IMG/VR virus record: IMGVR_UViG_3300025316_000035
Location: 1-37,691 of that record
Length of the DNA: 37,691 bases
Strand: one strand, 5' to 3'
Origin: a virus
The position numbers and the translations under genes were made by a program. The notes beneath the pieces were generated by a model, which made no database searches, was not told the origin of the DNA, and worked only from the letters and a program-made list of their open reading frames with translations. Positions 31,808 through 37,691 of the stretch are shown piece by piece (positions within the stretch are counted from its first letter, which is position 1; each line of letters starts with the position of its first letter).

Positions 31808-33476
31808 TAAAGAACAGGTAAGCATCCGCTATTCAAATCGTGTGGCAATTCTCATCGACATGATGAAGCCGGCTAACCTCTACCTTCTTGGAGGACGCGG
31901 AACCGGCAAGAGTACAGACATTCTTGCCAACCGGTTTATCGATGTGATGTATGACATGCCCGGAGCTCCCTTTGCCTGGGTAGCCGATACCTACATGAAC
32001 CTTATGACCAACATTATCCCGGAAATCAAAATGGCCTGGGAATCACGTCATGATTTCTTTGAGAACTATCACTATGTGATCGATAAAGAACCGCCGCCGC
32101 ATTTTAAAAAAGCCGGGGCAACGTTCAACTATAAGCATACCATCATCACCTGCCTTGGAAATAAGGTATTTTTGAAGTCCCTGGACAGGCCCTCCATCAA
32201 CGCCGGTATATCCGTGGTGCATCTTTTTGGCGATGAAGCCAAATACATGAAGGAAAGTTCACTTCGTAAACTCAACCCCACACTACGCGGTGACATTGTC
32301 AAATATGGCAAGTCACCTTTCTTTATGGGACAGACCTTCGTTTCTGACATGCCCGATTTGAGTGTCGGGGAACACGACTGGATGTATCGGATGAAAAAAA
32401 GAATGGATCCGGACAAGATTACAATGATTGTCCAGGCTGCCAGGATCCTCAATGAAGTAAACCTTGAACTCTACCAGGCAGAAACAATCAATGCGGATCC
32501 CCGTAAGATCGAACTCATTCGAAATAAACAGGGACGTTGGGAGGAACGTTGCAGAAAGGTGCGTTATGGCAGCACCTTTTTCCATGTGGTATCTTCCTTT
32601 GCAAATGTGGATGTCCTTACCATCAAGTATCTTCAGACACAGATGGAAACACTCACCCCCGAGGAATTCAAACTGGTAATCCTCTCCATCAAGAAAGAGA
32701 TGGAAGCAGGAGCCAAGTTCTATGCCAACCTTACTAATGATCACTTCTACAATGATGAGTATGACTATGACTACTATGATGCAGCAGGATACCAATCCAA
32801 CATCACAAGAACAAGTGCAGGATTGCGCCATGTCAATCCGGATATGGCAATAGAGGCAGGGTTTGATGCAGGGAACATGATGTCCCTGGTATTCGGGCAG
32901 GAACAGGGAGACACATACCGCGTGTTCAAGAACATCTATACCATATCCCCTGACTGGATAAGGGAACTGGCTAACAAGTTCCTGTCCTTCTTTGCAACAC
33001 ACAAAAAGAAGTTCTTGATACTGTACTATGACAGGGCGGCAAACAACTACAACAAATCCCGTAATGACTTTGCAAGCAACCTTAAACATGACATTGAGAA
33101 TGATGGCGCGGGCAAACGTACAGGATGGATCGTGCAACTGATGTCTGTAGGACAAGGCAACATAGCACATGCTGAAAAGTACCACCTTATGAATGTCCTG
33201 ATGAGTGGCAAGGAAAGGCGCCTTCCTAAACTAAGGATTGCAACATCAGAGTGTAAGGAACTCAAATCTGAGTTGGAGATATGCCCGGTCGAAAAGGATA
33301 AGACAGGGCAGATCAAGAAGGTTAAGAAGGGTGACAAACTTCAACCCTTGTCAAGGTTGCCATTAGAGAGTACCAACTTAACCGATGCCTTTGACTATTT
33401 GTTGTGCCGTCGCAAATGGATGGCCATAGTAAAGCAAAGGGGTGCACAGTCCTTTGGATCACTCAACGTGCGCTGA
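31797..33476 (+). CDS. terL: Terminase large subunit
   Basis: 559 residues from ATG 31797. N-terminal ATPase: Walker A GGRGTGKST (32-40) and Walker B VHLFGDEA with D146 and E147. C-terminal RNase H-like nuclease: EAGFDAGNM and LILYYDRAANNY give the acidic residues expected for the metal site. The enzyme pumps DNA into the head and cuts it. An upstream TTG at 31767 would add ten Lys-rich residues that overlap the small subunit gene and is less likely. A strong terminator follows the stop. Confidence 0.92.
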   Translation: MKIDKEQVSIRYSNRVAILIDMMKPANLYLLGGRGTGKSTDILANRFIDVMYDMPGAPFAWVADTYMNLMTNIIPEIKMAWESRHDFFENYHYVIDKEPPPHFKKAGATFNYKHTIITCLGNKVFLKSLDRPSINAGISVVHLFGDEAKYMKESSLRKLNPTLRGDIVKYGKSPFFMGQTFVSDMPDLSVGEHDWMYRMKKRMDPDKITMIVQAARILNEVNLELYQAETINADPRKIELIRNKQGRWEERCRKVRYGSTFFHVVSSFANVDVLTIKYLQTQMETLTPEEFKLVILSIKKEMEAGAKFYANLTNDHFYNDEYDYDYYDAAGYQSNITRTSAGLRHVNPDMAIEAGFDAGNMMSLVFGQEQGDTYRVFKNIYTISPDWIRELANKFLSFFATHKKKFLILYYDRAANNYNKSRNDFASNLKHDIENDGAGKRTGWIVQLMSVGQGNIAHAEKYHLMNVLMSGKERRLPKLRIATSECKELKSELEICPVEKDKTGQIKKVKKGDKLQPLSRLPLESTNLTDAFDYLLCRRKWMAIVKQRGAQSFGSLNVR

Positions 33477-33517
33477 CCATAGGCAAGAAACATCTAACTG
33501 ACATATTGACATTTACG

Positions 33518-33551
33518 AAATCCCATAGGCACGGCCTGTGGGATTTTTTGT
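33518..33551 (+). terminator. Intrinsic terminator after the large terminase gene
   Basis: AAATCCCATAGGC (33518-33530) pairs with GCCTGTGGGATTT (33534-33546), 13 pairs with one G-U, loop of 3, followed by more T. It closes the head and packaging operon. Confidence 0.9.
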
Positions 33552-34087
33552 CATATATCCACCCCCACCCCACCCCATGCCGGCACAAGGACGGGTAGAG
33601 CGGGTCGGCCATAACTGCGTTAAAAATGTGTTTTTTTTGGTTTTTTCGATGGTTTTTTGGTTGAAAAACGGTGTTTTATGTCATTTATTTGCAAAAAACA
33701 GGCGTTTTTATGCGGTTTTTAGTTCAAAACATGCTGTTTTGCTTCCTTTTTCTTTGATTATTTGCTGCAAAGTTAAAGGAAGCGAAAAAGAACACAGCGG
33801 TTCCGGACTCCCGGAACGGGGCAGCTTTTTGGAAACAAGGAAAAAGCAAGCAAAAAGCCAGCGCACGGCTACTCAAATTCAAGCAAAGTTACCTGCAAAT
33901 AATCACTGAAGTGCGTTTAAAACAGGAAAGGGCGACCTCCTTGACGGGAATTGTCGCTCTTCGAGTGTTTTCAGTTTGGAAATCAAACAGACCTACACCC
34001 TTGCCTTTATTTATTATTATCGGTAATGCTACTGGGCAAAATTTTTATTAACCAGTGGCCCAAAGGGTCGCATAAAACAAATGCGCT
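33552..34087. other. Non-coding region with phased A/T tracts and hairpins
   Basis: About 535 bases with no convincing gene. From 33631 to 33751 twelve A or T tracts are spaced 9-12 bases apart, mean near 10.5, which predicts a strong fixed bend. Then come a hairpin GTTCCGG-actc-CCGGAAC (33800-33817) and an imperfect stem AGGGCGAC/GTCGCTCT (about 33925-33958). TAACTTTGC on the minus strand (33768-33776) resembles a promoter -7 element without a good -33. The region may be a packaging, replication or regulatory site. Confidence 0.5.
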
Positions 34088-34546
34088 ATGAAAAACTTGT
34101 TTAATTCTTCCATTTCAGAAATTGAAATCACCTATCGGAACACAGTTCCGCGCAACCAGATGAGAACAGTAACCTCTTCACGCGATGCCGTTGATGCCTT
34201 CAGGGATATATGGAGCAATCAGATGGAACATGTAGAGCAATTCTACATCCTGATGATCAACAGGGCAAACAAAGTTTTGGGGTATACGCTCATTGCCACG
34301 GGCGGGGTTTCTGCCACGGTAGTGGATCCAAAGGTCATCTTTCAAGCTGCATTAAAGGCGAATGCATCATCTATCATCTGTGCACATAACCACCCCTCAG
34401 GAAATAACAAGCCCAGTGATGCTGACATTAAGATCACGGATAAAATCAAGGCAGCAGGCCAGTTCCTGGACATCAATCTGCTGGATCACGTGATCATGAC
34501 TCCGGATGACAACTTTTATTCATTTGCTGACGAAGGGAGGATCTGA
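34088..34546 (+). CDS. radC: RadC-like JAB/MPN-domain protein
   Basis: 152 residues. The MPN+ metal site is complete: E50, H100 and H102 in ICAHNHPSGN, S104 and D111 in PSDAD. The HNHPSG motif is the RadC hallmark. The short form without the N-terminal helix-hairpin-helix is common on phages and mobile elements in Bacteroidota. Suggested roles include DNA repair and anti-restriction; none is proven here. It follows the curved-DNA region and stands apart from the late operon. Confidence 0.88.
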   Translation: MKNLFNSSISEIEITYRNTVPRNQMRTVTSSRDAVDAFRDIWSNQMEHVEQFYILMINRANKVLGYTLIATGGVSATVVDPKVIFQAALKANASSIICAHNHPSGNNKPSDADIKITDKIKAAGQFLDINLLDHVIMTPDDNFYSFADEGRI

Positions 34547-34547
34547 T

Positions 34548-34685
34548 ATGGAAACGATAGTGGAAATATTCATTGTCATGGTAGATGAACTGTATTATGA
34601 AGGGTATGCTCAGGAGTTACAGGAAAGCGACCCGCAACGATTTGAATTTGAGTTGTCAGAGTTTACTTCTCAGTTCTCGATATGA
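34548..34685 (+). CDS. Small acidic protein after radC
   Basis: 45 residues, strongly acidic (ETIVEIFIVMVDELYYEGYA, later FEFELSEF). A GGGAGG-type ribosome site overlaps the end of radC, and the ATG is 1 base after the radC stop. It is followed by a strong terminator, so the pair forms one small operon. The acidity would suit a DNA-mimic or a partner of RadC, but this is speculation. Confidence 0.55.
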   Translation: METIVEIFIVMVDELYYEGYAQELQESDPQRFEFELSEFTSQFSI

Positions 34686-34691
34686 AATATT

Positions 34692-34722
34692 CCGGGACCG
34701 GGAAACCGGCCCCGGTTTTTTT
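34692..34722 (+). terminator. Intrinsic terminator after the radC operon
   Basis: 34692-34701 pairs with 34706-34715 (ten positions, one A-C mismatch), GAAA loop, then T7. Confidence 0.88.
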
Positions 34723-34744
34723 ATTCTCGTAAATGGAAAATATT

Positions 34745-34752
34745 TATATTTG
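34745..34752 (+). promoter_or_regulatory. Promoter -7 element of the secreted-protein gene
   Basis: TATATTTG fits TAnnTTTG and lies 24 bases before the ATG at 34776, after the terminator at 34692. No good -33 TTG is seen at the normal distance, so the call is moderate. Confidence 0.45.
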
Positions 34753-34775
34753 AGCAAACGTTAATCTATTGAAAT

Positions 34776-35297
34776 ATGAAAAAGACATTACTTATTTTGG
34801 TATTTGCTGTTATCAGCTTCACAAGTTTATTCTCTCAGCGAATCGCTGAAGATAAAATCGACGATTTTAACCACAAACACATTATCCGGACTTCATGGGG
34901 TGAGTATGATTTTGGATTAAGTTGGACTGGTTATATGAGGTTCAATAAAGTCGATTCCATGATGTTCATTGAACTCAAAATACAGGTTTCAAGAAGTTCA
35001 TTTGTTTCAGTAGCTGAAGGGAAAAATTTTTACCTAAAATTTGCTGATGATTCAATAATGGGTTTGGAAGTTTTGGAACATGAAATAACAACTATTGGGG
35101 GTGGAGCTGCAGGAATAATGGGTGCTGGGGTTCCTGGAATGATACTTAGATTGGAGGTTGACCCTAAACAAAGAATAAAAATGCTTTCAACTCCAATAAC
35201 GAAAATAAGAATGCAAACAGAGCAGGGTTTATGGGATGAAGAGTTTAATGATACGAAAGATCAAAGGCTTAAAGGCATTCTTAAATTAATAAATTGA
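34776..35297 (+). CDS. Secreted or periplasmic protein of unknown function, moron-like
   Basis: 173 residues. Clear Sec signal peptide: KK start, hydrophobic core LLILVFAVISFTSLF, probable cut after FSQ. The mature part is beta-rich with a Gly-rich hydrophobic stretch near 108-122 (IGGGAAGIMGAGVPGM). It lies between terminators with its own promoter element and is more A/T-rich than the late genes, so it looks like an added gene expressed in the prophage state. A role in lysogenic conversion is inferred. Confidence 0.6.
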   Translation: MKKTLLILVFAVISFTSLFSQRIAEDKIDDFNHKHIIRTSWGEYDFGLSWTGYMRFNKVDSMMFIELKIQVSRSSFVSVAEGKNFYLKFADDSIMGLEVLEHEITTIGGGAAGIMGAGVPGMILRLEVDPKQRIKMLSTPITKIRMQTEQGLWDEEFNDTKDQRLKGILKLIN

Positions 35298-35313
35298 TTC
35301 CATTAATTGGGTA

Positions 35314-35343
35314 TTGACTTTTTAATTCGAAGTTGTATATTTG
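35314..35343 (+). promoter_or_regulatory. Bacteroidota-type promoter for the structured RNA and the gene at 35479
   Basis: TTG (35314-35316), 19 bases, TATATTTG (35336-35343): the best match to the Bacteroidota consensus in the window. Transcription would start near 35350. Confidence 0.7.
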
Positions 35344-35363
35344 TTCCGTCAAACACGAGTCAC

Positions 35364-35462
35364 ATTGAGATTACAACTTCCAAATAGGAGAAATCCTCAG
35401 GTATTCCGACACCGTAAGGTGCGGACGGTTCTCGTGACCGGACAATGCCTGGGGATTTTTTC
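35364..35462 (+). ncRNA. Structured leader RNA, three-way junction with terminator
   Basis: The basal stem 35391-35405 with 35444-35458 has 15 pairs (two G-U) and ends in T6, so it can act as terminator. Two arms branch from it. Arm A, 35406-35424, has a GTAA tetraloop of GNRA type. Arm B is CGGT-tctcgtg-ACCG at 35426-35440. Its loop CTCGTG can pair with upstream CACGAG (35364-35369), a 6-pair pseudoknot. A good promoter lies just upstream and a gene with AAAGGAGGT just downstream. It could be a riboswitch, an attenuator or a free small RNA; I do not recognise the family. Confidence 0.65.
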
Positions 35463-35478
35463 ATAAAGGAGGTAACCT

Positions 35479-35715
35479 ATGTCTTCAAATGAAACCGTCA
35501 TTTCCATTGGCGGAATTGAAATCACCGATCAGCTGGTTCACGCCCTGCAAAACTTGCAGGGAGATTCTCAGGACGAAAAGTTTCTATCAAAGCAGTGCCT
35601 TATCCTGGCATCCATAGATCTGGATAAGTACGGCTTTGACCGGAAATTTTTTGAGGTAATGGTCCAATTACAGGATCTTCTGTCAGCACTGAACAAGGAA
35701 GGAGGTACAAAATGA
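35479..35715 (+). CDS. Small acidic protein under the structured leader
   Basis: 78 residues. ATG is preceded by AAAGGAGGT, a strong Shine-Dalgarno that is unusual in Bacteroidota. Helical and acidic (ITDQLVHALQNLQ..., EVMVQLQDLLSAL). No known family. Its expression is likely controlled by the leader RNA at 35364-35462. An 11-codon frame (ATG 35712) follows and is probably not a gene. A terminator closes the unit at 35752. Confidence 0.6.
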   Translation: MSSNETVISIGGIEITDQLVHALQNLQGDSQDEKFLSKQCLILASIDLDKYGFDRKFFEVMVQLQDLLSALNKEGGTK

Positions 35716-35751
35716 GTCGTACCACACGCAATCCTTCCAAAGTTTAATCAG

Positions 35752-35781
35752 AAACCGCCCCTTAACCAGGGCGGTTTTTTT
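35752..35781 (+). terminator. Intrinsic terminator
   Basis: AACCGCCC (35753-35760) pairs with GGGCGGTT (35769-35776), loop of 8, then T run. Confidence 0.92.
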
Positions 35782-35830
35782 ATGCTTTATCCATCTGATC
35801 AAAAATAACAGAAAATAAATCACATTTTAC

Positions 35831-35862
35831 TTGACAAATGGTATTACATTGTATTACCTTTA
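35831..35862 (+). promoter_or_regulatory. Promoter with direct repeats before the RHH operon
   Basis: TTG (35831-35833), 21 bases, TACCTTTA (35855-35862; one mismatch to TAnnTTTG). Two direct copies of GTATTAC (35841-35847 and 35851-35857) lie between, 10 bases apart. They are a candidate operator for the ribbon-helix-helix protein of this operon. Confidence 0.5.
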
Positions 35863-35890
35863 CATCATCAAACAATTAAAAAACCAAACC

Positions 35891-36160
35891 ATGAAAAATG
35901 TCACAGCAATTCAGATTTTGCCAGCCGGTTACGGTCACAACAAAATAGTGTTATCTATGCAGGAAGGTGCCGATCTATACCTCGTCACAAATAATACACG
36001 CCTGACTGATAGGATAAAAGGCGCGGAAGAAGGTGATGAAGATGCGGCAGATGCACGCATTCAGGCAATCGAATCAGTTCTTGATGCCAATGGAATAGAA
36101 TATTCAAGCGTAAAAGCTCATGAATCTTCAAGGTTAGGCACAACTTGGGATGTTATATGA
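35891..36160 (+). CDS. Small hypothetical protein, first gene of the RHH operon
   Basis: 89 residues from ATG 35891. The frame is open back to 35831 but that part holds the promoter. Mixed alpha/beta: N-terminal KNVTAIQILPAGYGHNKIVL, acidic middle (GAEEGDEDAADARI), C-terminal SSRLGTTWDVI. No known motif. It overlaps the next gene by 4 bases (ATGA), the arrangement often seen in regulator or toxin-antitoxin pairs, but no toxin fold is visible here. Confidence 0.55.
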   Translation: MKNVTAIQILPAGYGHNKIVLSMQEGADLYLVTNNTRLTDRIKGAEEGDEDAADARIQAIESVLDANGIEYSSVKAHESSRLGTTWDVI

Positions 36161-36300
36161 GGGAAGCTCCTTTTTCAATTCGCATCCCTTCAGAGTTAAT
36201 GGATAAGCTGAAGGGGGAAGCCCAGAAGGATGGGCGAACGGTAGGAAACCTTATTGTTCATATCCTTAAAAAGAATTTCACATCGAAACCGGGTAAATAA
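36157..36300 (+). CDS. Ribbon-helix-helix (Arc/CopG-like) regulator
   Basis: 47 residues. APFSIRIPSELMDKLKGEAQ, then KDGRTVGNLIVHILKKNF, fits the RHH pattern: one strand (FSIRI), helix 1 (SELMDKLKGEAQKDG), turn, helix 2 (TVGNLIVHILKKNF). Size equals that of Arc. It binds DNA as a dimer and is a likely autoregulator acting on the direct repeats at 35841-35857. Its stop codon lies inside the loop of the terminator at 36286. Confidence 0.75.
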   Translation: MREAPFSIRIPSELMDKLKGEAQKDGRTVGNLIVHILKKNFTSKPGK

Positions 36301-36312
36301 CCCGGTTTTTTT
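36286..36312 (+). terminator. Intrinsic terminator overlapping the RHH stop codon
   Basis: AAACCGGGT (36286-36294) pairs with ACCCGGTTT (36300-36308), loop of 5, then T run. Confidence 0.92.
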
Positions 36313-36382
36313 ATGCCTATTCCCTTCCCCAAAAAAGGTGTCCTTTTTTCATGCTTGGTTGCCCCTTATGTTTGTCTCTTAC

Positions 36383-36682
36383 ATGAGTGAATTGAACGAA
36401 CAGGAAACCATCGATCTGTGGGATGCAATCAAAGAGATGCGGAAGTTATCCCATGAGGGGATTACTTTCTCCTTTTCCCATGCCACCTATAACCGTGATA
36501 CCATGGTGAGCAACGGAATCCGTCACGTTCAATCGGCAATACTCCGGCCTGCAGCAAGGGGCGATGAAGTTAAGAATGCTGACTTCAAGCTATTCTACAC
36601 CGACGTGGATAATAATGAGAACCGCAATTGCTGGCAGGTCCTGGTCATGTATTTCAATGATAAAAAAGTAATTCTCAATTGA
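36383..36682 (+). CDS. Small hypothetical protein upstream of portal
   Basis: 99 residues from ATG 36383; an ATG at 36368 is also possible. Helical start (MSELNEQETIDLWDAIKEMRKLS), then beta-rich with a strand ending in VILN. TATGTTTG (36367-36374) before the ATG resembles a -7 element, so the message may be almost leaderless. It is followed by the portal gene after 1 base. A portal-linked assembly role is plausible by position only. Confidence 0.55.
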   Translation: MSELNEQETIDLWDAIKEMRKLSHEGITFSFSHATYNRDTMVSNGIRHVQSAILRPAARGDEVKNADFKLFYTDVDNNENRNCWQVLVMYFNDKKVILN

Positions 36683-36683
36683 A

Positions 36684-37691
36684 ATGGGAAAGAAAGAGAA
36701 AATAAATTACGTCCGTCACGGAAATAAAGCATTTGCACATACCTCCGTGGGGTGCTATACTTACGAGATCAGCTCAGATCCCAAAGGTTTTGACGGCATG
36801 AACGTGGTTCCTTTATATGGAAATCTACGGCAACGCCGGCCATTCCATGTCCTGGACAAAGAAATCGTAATGTATGGGGATGGAAACAACTATCCCGACC
36901 AGCTGCGAAGGATCCTTGATGAGAACAATCTCATGCCCGAACTCATCCAGAAACAAACAGATCTGCTCTGGGGACAGGGACCTGCTCTTTATCGCATTGA
37001 GCACAATGATGGCAAACGCACAAGGGTTTGGGAAGAGGATCCTGAAATCATGTCCTGGTTGGATACCTGGGATTACCGCAAGTATCTCATGCAGGCCATC
37101 ATAAATTTTAGAACAACCAATGGCCATTTCACAAAGTACTATCGCAACCGGGGATTAAGGACGGGACGCAAGCCCATGATCACCGAACTGCGTCAGGAAT
37201 CACCGGTATTCTCCCGGCTTGAATGGCCTGATGAATACTGGAATGTCTGTAACATCATCGTGGGCGACTTCGAGATGCCCGGATTATTGGGTCTTCGCAG
37301 CTATCCGGTGTTTGACCCGACTGATCCTTTTGCGTACCCGGTTTCCATGTCGTATGACAACATGTACACCTTCGCCATGGATCATGAATATCCCCGGGCC
37401 GCATGGCACGGTACCATTCCATGGATCAAACTTTCATCATCCATTGTCAAGGTCTTAAATTCCTTTAACCTTAACGCTGCAGCTATCAAGTATCACGTTA
37501 CCTCTCCGGCAATCTACTGGGAACAGAAGGAAGAGCTGCTGCGCAAGCAATGCCAGGAGGAAGACATTGAGTATACCGATGACATGCTGGAGGATCTTAA
37601 AGACGAGACATTCAAGAAGATCACCGAAGCTTTGTCAGGAGCTGACAAAGTGGGCAAAATGGTCACAACGGAAAGTATCTTCGATCAGCAA
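36684..37691 (+). CDS. Phage portal protein, N-terminal part (open at window end, continues at 1)
   Basis: 336 codons visible from ATG 36684, running off the window. Through the overlap it continues to 764, giving about 467 residues. Recognisable portal-like traits are the early helical part (YPDQLRRILDENNLMPELIQ, then KQTDLLWGQGP), a central wing with many aromatic and basic residues, and the start of a long helix (WEQKEELLRKQCQEEDI) that could be the channel-lining stem. Its place after the terminase block and before connector genes supports the call. Only this copy has the intact T run at 37328-37331. Confidence 0.72.
   Translation, partial: MGKKEKINYVRHGNKAFAHTSVGCYTYEISSDPKGFDGMNVVPLYGNLRQRRPFHVLDKEIVMYGDGNNYPDQLRRILDENNLMPELIQKQTDLLWGQGPALYRIEHNDGKRTRVWEEDPEIMSWLDTWDYRKYLMQAIINFRTTNGHFTKYYRNRGLRTGRKPMITELRQESPVFSRLEWPDEYWNVCNIIVGDFEMPGLLGLRSYPVFDPTDPFAYPVSMSYDNMYTFAMDHEYPRAAWHGTIPWIKLSSSIVKVLNSFNLNAAAIKYHVTSPAIYWEQKEELLRKQCQEEDIEYTDDMLEDLKDETFKKITEALSGADKVGKMVTTESIFDQQ
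37323..37691. repeat. Terminal overlap of a circular genome, right copy
   Basis: Second copy of bases 1-368, with one extra T and 12 synonymous differences. It shows that the contig closes on itself within the portal gene. Confidence 0.85.

Noticed and set aside
33538-33909. Open frame of 123 codons after the terminase gene
   Set aside because: It begins inside the terminator and runs through the phased A/T tracts; composition (VFFLVFSMVFW, then mixed basic residues) is that of T-rich non-coding DNA.
34051-34075. Second copy of the GGCCCACTGGGCC-type dyad before radC
   Set aside because: Only a partial match (CCAGTGGCCCAAAGGG), too weak to call a shared site.

Overview
The window is one essentially complete genome of a temperate, long-tailed (siphovirus-like) phage of a Bacteroidota host. 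The last 369 bases repeat the first 368 (12 substitutions and one indel), so the molecule closes as a circle of about 37.3 kb. The portal gene runs across the junction (36684 to the end, then on to 764). Bacteroidota is indicated by promoters of the TTG-N19/21-TAnnTTTG type, by structural proteins that resemble those of Bacteroidota phages, and by the YSLKHTG form of the integrase active site.

Layout. 24167-33476: late operon with capsid protease, major capsid protein, probable major tail protein, an acidic-repeat protein joined by a probable -1 frameshift to a helical protein, a PLD-like protein, and the small and large terminase subunits. 33477-36682: accessory block with curved DNA, RadC, a secreted protein with its own promoter, a structured RNA, and a small operon ending in a ribbon-helix-helix protein. 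36684-5309: portal, connector-type genes, then a lysis cassette (holin, DUF5675 protein, membrane protein). 5299-12018: tape measure and two large tail proteins, closed by a terminator.

12081-14271: lysogeny region with a structured, possibly pseudoknotted RNA or folded DNA element, a small protein gene, a leftward tyrosine integrase, a leftward repressor and a rightward early promoter. 14329-24129: early operon with a Cro-like small protein, a LuxR-type HTH regulator, small genes, a CAU tRNA-like gene, a fused primase-helicase, a repeat-rich probable replication origin, a DUF5131 radical-SAM protein with an ASCH-type partner, zinc-ribbon and antirepressor-like genes, and very small genes.

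How it fits together. Integrase and repressor maintain lysogeny. The rightward promoter drives regulators and replication (primase-helicase acting near the iteron-like inverted repeat). The late operon builds head, packaging motor and tail, and the lysis genes sit unusually between connector and tail genes. The items most worth follow-up are the -1 frameshift, two structured RNAs, a palindromic operator pair (TGTACGG-N6-CCGTACA), the in-frame UGA in the holin, and a domain shared by the capsid and tail proteins. All functional calls come from reading motifs and gene order. No database search was run.
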